Shown: positions 34,542-42,147 of the stretch, one piece after another
Layout of the letters: every line of letters begins with the position of its first letter
How positions within the stretch are numbered: position 1 is the stretch's first letter
Origin: Hamadaea flava
Lineage (GTDB): Bacteria; Actinomycetota; Actinomycetes; Mycobacteriales; Micromonosporaceae
Assembly: GCF_024172085.1 (NCBI RefSeq)
Contig: NZ_JAMZDZ010000001.1
Coordinates: 62,001-126,000 of the forward strand
Direction of reading: 5' to 3'
DNA length: 64,000 nt
Translations under genes and position numbers: made by a program
The notes under the pieces: model-generated
What the model was told of the DNA's origin: nothing
The model's input: only the letters and a program-made list of their open reading frames with translations
The model's database searches: none

Positions 34542-34562
34542 TTGCGTTCACGCGTGGCCGGC

Positions 34563-35621
34563 TCAGATCAGTTCCCAGCTGAGCGGGGTGCCTTTGGCGG
34601 CGTCGCGGGTGAAGGTGCGGCCGAGGACCTTGTCGATCTCGATCGGGGGCAGGCCGTTGGCGGGCCGGATCGAGCGGACGTTGGCCGGGGTGACCGGGTC
34701 GCCGGCTGTGACGTCTTCGACGACGTAGAGGGAGCGGCGGAAGCGCAATCCTTCCTTCTCCGACTCGGTCGGGCCGATGTGTGTGGAGCCCAGGGCGAGC
34801 CAGGCGCGTTCGGATTCGTCGACCAGGGCGCGCATCTCGGCCGGGGTCATGGAGAACGCCGAGTCGACGCCGCCGTCTTCGCGGGCCAGGGTGATGTGCT
34901 TTTCGATCACGGTCGCGCCGAACGCGACGCTGGCGATGGGTACGCCGATGCCCAGGGTGTGGTCGGACAGGCCGACCTGGACGTCGAAGGTCTCGGCCAG
35001 GATCGGGATGCGGCGCAGGTTGGAGTCCTGCGGCGGCGACGGGTACGAGGCGGTGCAGGCCAGCAGCACGATCTGGGTCGCGCCCGCACCACGGGCGGTG
35101 TCCAGGGCATGGGCGATGTCGGCGACGCTGGCCATGCCGGTGGAGATGATCAAAGGTTTGCCGGTCTGCGCGGCGAGCCGGATCAGCGGCAGGTCGACCA
35201 GCTCCGACGAGGCGATCTTGTACGCCGGCGCGCCCAACGATTCGAGCAGCTCGATCGCGGTGGGGTCGAACGGGGCGGAGAACACGGTCAGCCCGTGCGA
35301 CGCGGCCCGGTCGAAGATCGGCTTGTGCCACTCGAACGGCGTGTGCGCCTTCTGGAACAGCTGGTAGAGCGACTCCCCGCCCCACAGGTCGTGCCCGGCC
35401 GAGATCCGGAACTCCGGCGTGTCCACGTCGATGGTGATCGTGTCCGGGGTGTAGGTCTGCAACTTCAACGCGTGCGCGCCGGACTCGGCGACCGCGTCGA
35501 CGATCTGCAACGCCCGGTCCAGGGAACCGTTGTGGTTGCCCGACATCTCGGCGATGATGAACGGCCGATGCCCCGGCCCGACCTGCTGGTCACCGATCCT
35601 GATCGTGTTCTTGTCCGTCAT
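34563..35621 (-). CDS. N-acetylneuraminate/pseudaminic acid synthase (NeuB/PseI family)
   Basis: 352 residues. The TIM-barrel NeuB domain has FIIAEMSGNHNGSLDRA, LKLQTYTPDTITID, KIASSELVDLPLIR and LSDHTLGIGVPIASVAFGATVIEKHITL. A C-terminal SAF/antifreeze-like domain begins near residue 290. The MSGNHNGS and WGGESLYQLFQKAHTPFEWH segments are closer to PseI than to NeuB. It would condense phosphoenolpyruvate with an amino-hexose to a nonulosonic acid. No other Pse/Neu gene is in the window, so the rest of the pathway must be elsewhere. It is divergent from the LysR gene. Confidence 0.88.
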   Translation of the reverse strand: MTDKNTIRIGDQQVGPGHRPFIIAEMSGNHNGSLDRALQIVDAVAESGAHALKLQTYTPDTITIDVDTPEFRISAGHDLWGGESLYQLFQKAHTPFEWHKPIFDRAASHGLTVFSAPFDPTAIELLESLGAPAYKIASSELVDLPLIRLAAQTGKPLIISTGMASVADIAHALDTARGAGATQIVLLACTASYPSPPQDSNLRRIPILAETFDVQVGLSDHTLGIGVPIASVAFGATVIEKHITLAREDGGVDSAFSMTPAEMRALVDESERAWLALGSTHIGPTESEKEGLRFRRSLYVVEDVTAGDPVTPANVRSIRPANGLPPIEIDKVLGRTFTRDAAKGTPLSWELI

Positions 35622-35692
35622 GAGAAGAAGTCTGGTGCGTACGCCGTGGGGCGGTCCAAGACATGGGGACGCGGCAGTGACAGGATCTGGTT

Positions 35693-36616
35693 ATGAATCC
35701 AGGTCAGGAGGGGTCCGCCGCGGACGACATCGACCTGCGGCTGCTGCGGTACTTCCTCGTCCTCGCCGAGGAGCTGCACTTCACCCGGGCGGCTCAGCGG
35801 CTGTTCGTCTCCCAGCCCGCGTTGAGCAATCAGATCCGTCGCCTGGAGCGGTACGCCGGAAGCACCCTGTTCGACCGGACCACCCGGGGCGTCGAGCTTA
35901 CCGACGCGGGCCGGTCCTTCCGCCCGTACGCCGAACGTGCCGTCGCCGCGCTGCGGGCGGGGTTGGCCGCGATGGGGGACGACCTGGCGATCCGAGTCGA
36001 CGTGCTGGACGCCGAGCTGGCCACCCCGCGAGCCGTGCTCAGCCGCCTGCGCCGGGCACAGCCGCAGGCCCGGGTGGTCGTCGGTGCGGAGGGCAGCGTC
36101 AGTCAACGTCGCCGGATCCTCGCCGGCGACCTGGACGCCGGGTTCTGCGGGCTCGGCGCGGTGACGCCCGATCTCGCGTACGCGGTGGTGCGGCACGAGC
36201 CGGTCGACCTCATCCTGCCGGCCGGGCATCGGCTGGCGCGTCGCCGTCGTGTCCCGTTCGCCGACCTCGCGGGGGAGAGCTTCTACCTGCCGAACGAGGG
36301 GCTGGCGCCGGAATGGAACGCCTTCGTGGCCGACGCCTGCCATCGGGCCGGCTTCGAACCCGTCCGGTACGCGGTGAGCACGGCCACCGCGACGGCAGCG
36401 CTGGACCTGGTCGCCGAGGGCGTCTGCGTGACGTTGAGTCTGCGCTCGACGCCGCATCCGGCGGGCACCGTGCGGCGCCGCCTCGATCCCGAGCTGAGCG
36501 GGGAGCGCGCGTACGCCTGGGTGCTGGTGTGGCATCCGGATCGTGCGGACGCCGAAGCCGTGCGGCTGATCCGGCAGGCCGTGGCGCTGACCAGGCGCGA
36601 GGAGGAGTGGACGTAA
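35693..36616 (+). CDS. LysR-family transcriptional regulator
   Basis: 307 residues. The N-terminal HTH is IDLRLLRYFLVLAEELHFTRAAQRLFVSQPALSNQIRRLERYAGSTLFDRTTRGVELTDAG. The ligand-binding domain follows from about residue 95. LysR genes usually control the adjacent divergent gene, here the nonulosonate synthase 72 bp away, but this is not certain. No clear T-N11-A box was picked out by eye. Confidence 0.87.
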   Translation: MNPGQEGSAADDIDLRLLRYFLVLAEELHFTRAAQRLFVSQPALSNQIRRLERYAGSTLFDRTTRGVELTDAGRSFRPYAERAVAALRAGLAAMGDDLAIRVDVLDAELATPRAVLSRLRRAQPQARVVVGAEGSVSQRRRILAGDLDAGFCGLGAVTPDLAYAVVRHEPVDLILPAGHRLARRRRVPFADLAGESFYLPNEGLAPEWNAFVADACHRAGFEPVRYAVSTATATAALDLVAEGVCVTLSLRSTPHPAGTVRRRLDPELSGERAYAWVLVWHPDRADAEAVRLIRQAVALTRREEEWT

Positions 36617-36633
36617 GTTTCACTTGCCAAGGT

Positions 36634-36657
36634 GGAAAGTTATCCCCTAAGCTTTCC
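36634..36657. promoter_or_regulatory. Inverted repeat before the membrane-protein/HTH operon
   Basis: GGAAAG (36634-36639) and CTTTCC (36652-36657) face each other across 12 bases. A third copy, GGAAAGT, overlaps the start codon of the following gene. Spacing and position just before the start suggest the operator of the winged-helix protein encoded second in the operon. Confidence 0.45.
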
Positions 36658-36660
36658 GGT

Positions 36661-37125
36661 ATGGAAAGTATTGACGTCGCCGCTCAGTTGCAAGCCGTCG
36701 AGCGCGGCGAGGCTGCCCCCTACATCAGCTACCCGCCGACCCCTTGGTGGTACGCCCCGGCCATCGGCGCCTGGGCCGCCGCGTTCATCGGCGTCTTCAC
36801 CTGGTGGCGGGAGAACACGGCGCTGTTCACCTCGTTCCTGGTGCTGCTGATCGTGGTCGAGGGACTCTTCCTGCGCTGGATGCAGCAGCGGCACGGCGCG
36901 CTGCCGATGCCGGGCCGGGGCCGCCCGCCGGCCGAGATCGCCGTCGTGTGGCGCGGCTACTTCGCCGGCGTCCTCGTCGTCGCCGCGCTCGTCGGGCTGG
37001 TGTGGTGGCTCGCCGGGCTCGGCTTCGCCGCCGCGGCGGCCTTCGTCCTCGTCACCGCCGGATTGGCGCTCTACGAGGCCAAGTACGCCGTCGCCGCGGA
37101 ACGAGTGAAGGCGCGCCTGCGGTGA
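36661..37125 (+). CDS. Integral membrane protein, partner of a winged-helix regulator
   Basis: 154 residues with four hydrophobic segments (about 30-45, 55-70, 100-118, 120-138), Trp-rich near the membrane (TPWWYAP, FTWWREN). No family was recognised. It is overlapped by the regulator gene (GTGA at 37122-37125). Such membrane-protein/winged-helix pairs are frequent in actinobacteria, but the function is not known. Confidence 0.7.
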   Translation: MESIDVAAQLQAVERGEAAPYISYPPTPWWYAPAIGAWAAAFIGVFTWWRENTALFTSFLVLLIVVEGLFLRWMQQRHGALPMPGRGRPPAEIAVVWRGYFAGVLVVAALVGLVWWLAGLGFAAAAAFVLVTAGLALYEAKYAVAAERVKARLR

Positions 37126-37409
37126 TCGAGGGCCTGGATCCGGTGATCCACGTGCCGAAGCGGCTGGCGGCGATGGCGATGCTGGCCAACGCCGCCACCG
37201 TCTCCTTCCGGTTCCTGCGGGAGCAGTTGGAGATCAGCGAATCGGACCTGTCCAAGCAGATGTCCGCGCTGGAGGCGGCCGGATATGTGAAGGCGACCAA
37301 GGACGGGCACGGCCGCGGCGCCACCACCACGTACGCCATGACGAAGCTAGGCCAGCGGGCGTACCAGGGGCACTGCGCCGCGCTGCGGAAACTCATCGGC
37401 CAGCCGTAA
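37122..37409 (+). CDS. Winged-helix transcriptional regulator (MarR/ArsR-like, HTH_27 type)
   Basis: 95 residues, essentially a lone winged helix: PKRLAAMAMLANAATVSFRFLREQLEISESDLSKQMSALEAAGYVKATKDGHGRGATTTYAMTKLGQRAYQGH. The recognition helix is SESDLSKQMSALEAAG. It starts with GTG overlapping the upstream stop, so it is co-translated with the membrane protein and probably represses the operon through the GGAAAG repeats. Confidence 0.8.
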   Translation: MIEGLDPVIHVPKRLAAMAMLANAATVSFRFLREQLEISESDLSKQMSALEAAGYVKATKDGHGRGATTTYAMTKLGQRAYQGHCAALRKLIGQP

Positions 37410-37469
37410 CCCGGGCAGGTCGGGCCGCCGTGCCCCGGGCTTGTCGTAGTGGGCGGTTAAGGTGCCGGA

Positions 37470-37868
37470 ATGGCGACCAAGGTGATCTTCCGCACGGTCA
37501 ACCTCGACTGCTCCGACGCCCACGCGATGGCCCGGTTCTACGGCGGACTGCTCGGCTGGGAGCCGACCGACGTCGAGCCGGACTGGGTGCTGATGCGCGA
37601 TCCGGGTGGGGCGACCGGTCTGTCGTTTCAGCAGACCCCGGACTTCATCCCGCCCGTCTGGCCCGAGGAACTCGGACGCCAGCAGAAGATGATCCACCTC
37701 GACCTGAAGGTGGAGCCCGGCGAGGGCCAGGACGAGCAGGCAGCGCTGGCCGACGCGGTCGCGCTGGCGCTCTCACTCGGCGGGAAGCTCCCCGAGCCGC
37801 AGGGGCGCGACGATCTGCGGGTGGTCCTCGACCCGTCCGGGCACCCGCTCTGCCTGTTCCTGGTGTGA
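37470..37868 (+). CDS. VOC-family (glyoxalase/bleomycin-resistance-like) protein
   Basis: 132 residues containing two beta-alpha-beta-beta-beta units: VNLDCSDAHAMARFYGGLLGWEP and IHLDLKVEPGEGQDEQAALADAVALALSLGG, ending FLV. The second half, VVLDPSGHPLCLF, is typical of the single-chain Glyoxalase_6 subgroup. No specific substrate can be assigned. The following gene starts 22 bases downstream and may be co-transcribed. Confidence 0.83.
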   Translation: MATKVIFRTVNLDCSDAHAMARFYGGLLGWEPTDVEPDWVLMRDPGGATGLSFQQTPDFIPPVWPEELGRQQKMIHLDLKVEPGEGQDEQAALADAVALALSLGGKLPEPQGRDDLRVVLDPSGHPLCLFLV

Positions 37869-37890
37869 TCACTCGACGATGGGGGAGCAG

Positions 37891-38448
37891 ATGACCGACT
37901 TCGCAGCGCAGACCGCGACCGGCAAAGTGCTCTGGCACTTCACGATGTCGCTGGACGGCTTCGTGGCCGGGCCGGAACATGAGATGGACTGGCTGGCCGG
38001 GATCACCGCCCGGCCCGGTCTGATCGACGAGTACGTCCGGACCACCGGTGCGATCCTCGGCGGCCGGGACGGGTGGGACGTGATCAAGGGCGCCCGGCCC
38101 TACGGCGGGGACTGGGACGGGCCGATCTTCGTGCTCACCCACCACCCTGAGGACGCCACTCCGGCCGACGGGGTCACCTTCCTCAGCTGCGATGTCGCCG
38201 AGGCGGCGCGGATCGCCCTCGAAGCGGCCGACGGAAAGAACCTCGAGGTCTTCTCGCCGACGATCGGGCGGCAGCTGCTGGAACTCGGCCTCATCGACGA
38301 GATCGACCTGCACATCGCGCCGGTCCTGCTCGGTGCGGGCAAACGGCTCTACGACAACCCGGGCGGGCCGGCGATCCGGCTGGAACGCATCGGCGACGGC
38401 GAACCTCGCGCGGTCGTCAACGTGCGCTACCGGCCGATCACGGACTGA
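37891..38448 (+). CDS. Dihydrofolate-reductase-like (RibD C-terminal domain) protein
   Basis: 185 residues. VLWHFTMSLDGFVAGPEHEMDWL, TGAILGGRDGWDVIKG, PIFVLTHHP and APVLLGAGKRLYDN are the hallmark segments of RibD_C/YwjB-type NADPH reductases. It is not a true DHFR. ATG 37891 is preceded by GGGGGAG at good distance; ATG 37879 is an alternative. The 234 bases downstream, to the TetR gene, show no gene or strong structure. Confidence 0.83.
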   Translation: MTDFAAQTATGKVLWHFTMSLDGFVAGPEHEMDWLAGITARPGLIDEYVRTTGAILGGRDGWDVIKGARPYGGDWDGPIFVLTHHPEDATPADGVTFLSCDVAEAARIALEAADGKNLEVFSPTIGRQLLELGLIDEIDLHIAPVLLGAGKRLYDNPGGPAIRLERIGDGEPRAVVNVRYRPITD

Positions 38449-38682
38449 CCTCGCCCAGCCGGCCGGCGTGTGATTGGGGGCCTTGCGGTGCCGACCGCCG
38501 TCCGGTTCAGAGTTCAATGGCGTCGGCCGAGTGCCTGGCAGTGTCGGCGGGAATCCGATCAAGATCATGTGCCGAACGCGCCGAGCCGCCGCGGGGCCGA
38601 GAACGCACCGAACCGCCGCCCCGGCCGCGTCGCGCCGAGAAGGCGCCGACCGGCCGCCGGGTGGAAACGGTGGGCGACTGTC

Positions 38683-39309
38683 CTATGCCGACAGGCGGAG
38701 ATGGGCGGCGAGGAGCGCGTCGACGAGCTGCTCGATCGGCGGCCACGGTACGCCCGCCCGGTCCTGACGCAGCAGCACCATCCCGTGCAGTGCGGCCCAG
38801 AGGCACAGCGTCGTCACAGAGCCGCCGGAGGCAGCCGAGCCAGGCGAGACAGCGGGAATATCGGCGGGCTGCTCACCGGTGCAGGCGCGTACGGCGGCAT
38901 CGAATGTAGACAAGGCACCCAGTCGTGCTCCGGGGTCGACAGCCTGAACGGGTTCGGTGAACATCACGCGGTACTGCCGGGGCCGTCGCTCGGCGAATCG
39001 GCAGTAGGCCAGGCACATCGCCCGTAGCCGGGCGGTGGGCGTACGCCCGGTGGCGGCGGCCAGCTCGTCGGCCAGCTCGGCGAACCGCGTCTCGCAGACC
39101 GCGCCGAGCAGCCGGCCTTTGTCCGGGAAGTGCAGATAGAGGCTCTGCGGGGCGATGCCGGCCCGGCGGGCGACCGCGCGCAACGACGGGCCGTCGTCGG
39201 CCGGCTCTTCTTCCAGCAGGGCGGCAGCCGCCGCGACCAATTCGTCTCGCAGGCGGTCGCCTTCGCCTCGGCGGTTGCGTACGCGGGGGGTGGTCACGAT
39301 TGACAACAT
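38683..39309 (-). CDS. TetR-family transcriptional regulator
   Basis: 208 residues. N-terminal HTH: RDELVAAAAALLEEEPADDGPSLRAVARRAGIAPQSLYLHFPDKGRLLGAV. A ligand-binding domain of the TetR_C_13/WHG type follows (CLAYCRFAERRPRQYRVMFTEP). ATG 39309 or GTG 39297 can be the start. It is divergent from an MBL-fold gene, and two 18-bp dyads lie between them. Similar boxes recur before the KASIII gene, suggesting a small regulon. Confidence 0.87.
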   Translation of the reverse strand: MLSIVTTPRVRNRRGEGDRLRDELVAAAAALLEEEPADDGPSLRAVARRAGIAPQSLYLHFPDKGRLLGAVCETRFAELADELAAATGRTPTARLRAMCLAYCRFAERRPRQYRVMFTEPVQAVDPGARLGALSTFDAAVRACTGEQPADIPAVSPGSAASGGSVTTLCLWAALHGMVLLRQDRAGVPWPPIEQLVDALLAAHLRLSA

Positions 39310-39328
39310 TAGCAGACAAGCGTCTACT
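39300..39328 (+). promoter_or_regulatory. Promoter of the MBL-fold gene with embedded TetR box 1
   Basis: TTGACA at 39300-39305 and TCTACT at 39323-39328 have a 17-base spacer. The dyad AGCAGACAAGCGTCTACT (39311-39328) covers the spacer and the -10, so TetR binding would block polymerase. Confidence 0.6.
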
Positions 39329-39338
39329 GAAATCCGTC

Positions 39339-39356
39339 AGCAGACACATGTCTACT
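39339..39356. promoter_or_regulatory. TetR box 2
   Basis: AGCAGACACATGTCTACT, the same 18-bp dyad pattern as box 1, placed exactly 28 bp downstream of it and just before the MBL-fold start. Confidence 0.6.
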
Positions 39357-39368
39357 TACGGAGCGCCT

Positions 39369-40112
39369 GTGACCACTACCCTGCACCGTGTCGTCCACGC
39401 GAGCGTGCTGCTCGACTTCGCCGGCGCACGCATCCTCACCGACCCGTGGTTCGCCGAACGGCCCGGCTACCGCCACGGCGAGCCGACGGCGTACGCGAGC
39501 GGCGCTGATCTGCCCGAACTGGCCGGGGTGGTCATCAGTCACGGCCATCACGATCACTGCGACGTCGCCGGGTTGGCGGCGTACCGGGACAAGGCGGTCC
39601 CGATCGCGACGATCGCGGGCGTCGGGAGGCGGCTGCGGGCGGCCGGGTTCACCAACGTCGTCGAGCTGGCCCCGTGGCAGACCGTCGACTTCGGACCGGT
39701 ACGCGTCACCGCCACCCCCGCGCGGCACGGCGTACCGGAGTCGACCTTCGTGCTGACCGGCGACGGCCACTCGGTCTTCTTCGGGGCCGACACGCTCCGC
39801 ATCCCCGAACTGGACGAGGTCGCCCGGCGGTTCGACCTCGATCTGGCGCTGCTGCCGATCAACGGTCTGCGTATCCGTCCGTTCAACCGGCAGGTCGTCA
39901 TGGACGCCGAGCAGGCGGCCGAGCTGACCCGAGCTTTGCGCCCCCGGTACGCCGTCCCGATCCATTACGCGTTCACGGCGGGCCCGGTCGGCGATCGGTT
40001 GTTCGTCCGGCACGAGCGGCTGCGGCCGGACCGTTTCGCGGACGCCGTCGCGGCTCTCGCGCCGGAGACGGCGGTACGCGTCCTGGAGACCGGCGTGCTT
40101 CTCACCCTCTGA
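39369..40112 (+). CDS. MBL-fold metallo-hydrolase (UlaG/NAPE-PLD-like)
   Basis: 247 residues. The metal motif HGHHDHCD (H-x-H-x-D-H) near residue 60 and downstream histidines in TPARHGVPESTF and VPIHYAFT belong to the Lactamase_B_2 branch. The inhibitor-type name is not implied; substrates in this branch are often phosphodiesters or acyl lactones. GTG 39369 has the SD GGAGCG. ATG 39348 lies inside a TetR box and is rejected. The next gene, a KASIII, has its own boxes, so the two probably respond to the same repressor. Confidence 0.83.
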   Translation: MTTTLHRVVHASVLLDFAGARILTDPWFAERPGYRHGEPTAYASGADLPELAGVVISHGHHDHCDVAGLAAYRDKAVPIATIAGVGRRLRAAGFTNVVELAPWQTVDFGPVRVTATPARHGVPESTFVLTGDGHSVFFGADTLRIPELDEVARRFDLDLALLPINGLRIRPFNRQVVMDAEQAAELTRALRPRYAVPIHYAFTAGPVGDRLFVRHERLRPDRFADAVAALAPETAVRVLETGVLLTL

Positions 40113-40120
40113 ACGCTGCG

Positions 40121-40158
40121 TAGACAGTGTCTATCGGGGTGTGGTAGACAGCGTCTAC
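40121..40158. promoter_or_regulatory. TetR-like boxes 3 and 4 before the KASIII gene
   Basis: TAGACAGTGTCTA (40121-40133) is a perfect 13-bp odd palindrome, and GTAGACAGCGTCTAC (40144-40158) has perfect 6-bp arms around AGC. They share the GAC/GTCTA half-site with boxes 1 and 2 but have a three-base instead of four-base centre, so binding by the same TetR protein is likely but not assured. Confidence 0.55.
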
Positions 40159-40185
40159 GGCATCCGATCATGGAAGGTGACGGCG

Positions 40186-41121
40186 ATGCGTGGTTCTCGA
40201 GTCGTCTCAGCGGGCCATTTCCAGCCCGAGAAGGTCGTCACGAACGACGACCTCGCGCAGCTCGTCGACACCAATGACGAATGGATCCGCAGCCGCGTCG
40301 GCATCGCCGAACGCCGCATCGGCGGCCCGGACGAACCGCTCGACCTGCTGGCCGCCGAGGCCGCGGCCGACGCGTTGCGGCAGGGCGGCATCGACCCGGC
40401 CGAGGTCGACCTGGTGATCGTGGCGACCTGCACGGCGATCGACCGCAGCCCCAACATCGCCGCCCGGGTAGCCCGCCGGCTCGGCCTGGGCTCGCCCGCG
40501 GTGATGGATGTCAACGTGGCCTGCTCCGGATTCGGCCACGCGTTGGCCACCGCCGACGCGCTCATCCGGGTCGGCTCGGCGTCGACCGCCGTCGTGATCG
40601 GGGCGGAGCGGCTGTCCGACTTCACCGACTGGACCGACCGGACGACGTGTGTGCTGATCGGCGACGGGGCGGGCGCGGTCGTGCTCACGGCGAGCGATGA
40701 GCCCGCGGTCAGCCCGGTCGTCTGGGGATCGTTCCCGGAGATGGGCGACGCCGTCGTCATCGAGGGCGACCAGAAGTTCACCCAGGCCGGGCAGAAGGTC
40801 TACCGCTGGGCCACCACGACGCTGCCCGGCATCGCCCACCAGATCTGCGCGGCCGCCGGCATCACCCCGGAAGACCTCGGTGGCATCGTCCTGCACCAGG
40901 CCAACCTGCGCATCATCGAACCCGTCGCGCAGAAGATCGGCGCGCCCAAGGCGATCGTCGCCCGGGACGTCACCGAGTCGGGCAACACCTCGGCCGCGAG
41001 CATTCCGATCGCGCTGTCCAAACTGTTGCGGCGCGGTGAGATCGCCTCGGGCGAACCGGTGCTGCTGCTCGGCTTCGGCGGCGGGCTGGCGTACGCGGGC
41101 CAAGTGATCCGCTGGCCGTGA
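40186..41121 (+). CDS. Beta-ketoacyl-ACP synthase III (KASIII, FabH-like)
   Basis: 311 residues. The thiolase-fold catalytic triad is visible: Cys in DVNVACSGFGHAL, His in VLHQANLRI and Asn in SGNTSAASIP. N-terminal TNDEWIRSRVGIAERR and C-terminal GFGGGLAYAG complete the FabH pattern. It would condense an acyl-CoA starter with malonyl-ACP. It is not in a fatty-acid operon, so it may serve a special acyl chain or signal under TetR control. ATG 40186 has the SD GGAAGGTG. Confidence 0.87.
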   Translation: MRGSRVVSAGHFQPEKVVTNDDLAQLVDTNDEWIRSRVGIAERRIGGPDEPLDLLAAEAAADALRQGGIDPAEVDLVIVATCTAIDRSPNIAARVARRLGLGSPAVMDVNVACSGFGHALATADALIRVGSASTAVVIGAERLSDFTDWTDRTTCVLIGDGAGAVVLTASDEPAVSPVVWGSFPEMGDAVVIEGDQKFTQAGQKVYRWATTTLPGIAHQICAAAGITPEDLGGIVLHQANLRIIEPVAQKIGAPKAIVARDVTESGNTSAASIPIALSKLLRRGEIASGEPVLLLGFGGGLAYAGQVIRWP

Positions 41122-41214
41122 ATCCGCTTGCCCGGGATCCGCGGCCCGTGATCCAGCAGCCGGGGACGTCTGCTACCGTCGCGGGGACGTGACCGACCGA
41201 GGGAGGTGAGACCC

Positions 41215-41259
41215 ATTACCGCAGTAGCAGGCCGGGTGCTCCCTCCCCATCACGGCTGA
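41215..41259 (+). CDS. Candidate leader peptide ORF with ATT start
   Basis: A near-perfect SD, GGGAGGTGA (41201-41209), is followed eight bases after its GGAGG by ATT at 41215 and a 14-codon frame reading ITAVAGRVLPPHHG to TGA at 41257. GTG 41206 in the same frame would have no SD spacing. The SD can pair with CTCCCTC (41239-41245) inside the ORF. A 7-bp hairpin (41260-41266 with 41274-41280) follows the stop directly, and the hydrolase starts 54 bases later. This looks like a translated attenuation leader; translation is not proven. Confidence 0.4.
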   Translation: MTAVAGRVLPPHHG

Positions 41260-41280
41260 ACGGTTCCGGGACCGAACCGT
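41260..41280 (+). promoter_or_regulatory. Hairpin between leader ORF and hydrolase gene
   Basis: ACGGTTC (41260-41266) pairs with GAACCGT (41274-41280) across a seven-base loop, starting on the base after the leader stop codon. A ribosome at the stop would prevent it from forming, consistent with attenuation. Confidence 0.45.
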
Positions 41281-41313
41281 CGGAGCGCCCACGTGGCATC
41301 CGAAGGGAACCCC

Positions 41314-42147
41314 ATGAACACCTATCTCACGCACGACGGTGCTGAACTCCACTACGAGCGGTTGGGCTCCGCCGACGGTGAGCCGATCGTCGTCCTCGCC
41401 GGCGGCGCGGCCGCTCATCCGTCCTACTTGGACGACTTGGCCGGGCTGTCCGGCGTACGCCCACTGGTGGTCCCGCAGCTGCGCGGGGTCGGCGACTCGC
41501 CGTTGCCCGCCGATCCCGAGGTCGCGTCGTTCTGGCGGCAGGCCGAGGACGTCGACCGCCTCCGGCGGCATCTCGGGCTCGATCGCGTCGTCCTGCTCGG
41601 TCACTCGGCCGGTACGCGGCTGGCGATCAGCTATGCGGCCCAGTTCCCGGCGTACGTGGGCGGCCTCGTGCTGGTCACGCCGCCGACCGGGTACCTGATC
41701 CCGGGCGGGCCCGGGGTCGATCGCGTTACCGACGCCCGGCACGGCGAACCCGCCTTCGACGCCGCGTACGCGGCCTGGCAGACCGGACCCGAGCAGCTGG
41801 ACGACGACGGGCTCAACGAGTGGTACGGCCGCATCGCGCCGATGTCGTACGCGACGTGGGGCCCGGCCGAGCAGGCGCATTCCCAGAAGTTCCGCTACCG
41901 GTTCGCCGCGAACCGGGCGTACTTCAGCGTCGACCCACCGGACGACCTCGCCGCCCGGCTGCGAGCCGTCGAGGTTCCGGTGCTGGTCGTCGCGGGCGCG
42001 CAGGACACCAGCGTCGGCGTCGGCCCGGCGACCGAGCTGGCCCGGTTGTTCCCGGCCGGGGAGATCGCCGTGCTCGACGGCAGCGGTCACTTCCCCTGGT
42101 TCGAACAGCCCGCCGCGTTCCGCTCCGCGGTAGCTGCGTTCCTATGA
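41314..42147 (+). CDS. Alpha/beta hydrolase (proline-iminopeptidase-like)
   Basis: 277 residues. VVLAGGAAAHPSYLDDL is the oxyanion region, VLLGHSAGTRLAISYAAQ carries the nucleophile (GHSAG), and the C-terminus has VVAGAQDTSVG with the acid and DGSGHFPWFEQP with the His. The layout matches the S33 group that includes proline iminopeptidases, but epoxide or ester hydrolysis cannot be excluded. The SD AAGGGA supports ATG 41314. Its 5' leader contains a small ORF and hairpin. The last six bases overlap the convergent regulator gene. Confidence 0.83.
   Translation: MNTYLTHDGAELHYERLGSADGEPIVVLAGGAAAHPSYLDDLAGLSGVRPLVVPQLRGVGDSPLPADPEVASFWRQAEDVDRLRRHLGLDRVVLLGHSAGTRLAISYAAQFPAYVGGLVLVTPPTGYLIPGGPGVDRVTDARHGEPAFDAAYAAWQTGPEQLDDDGLNEWYGRIAPMSYATWGPAEQAHSQKFRYRFAANRAYFSVDPPDDLAARLRAVEVPVLVVAGAQDTSVGVGPATELARLFPAGEIAVLDGSGHFPWFEQPAAFRSAVAAFL

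Noticed and set aside
38470-39027. Plus-strand ORF in the gap between the RibD-like and TetR genes
   Set aside because: Arg/Gly-rich low-complexity translation without motifs; most of it lies antisense to the TetR gene.
40186-42147. A biosynthetic gene cluster around the KASIII gene
   Set aside because: No acyl carrier protein, ketosynthase II, ketoreductase or tailoring genes adjoin; the neighbours are ordinary regulators and hydrolases.
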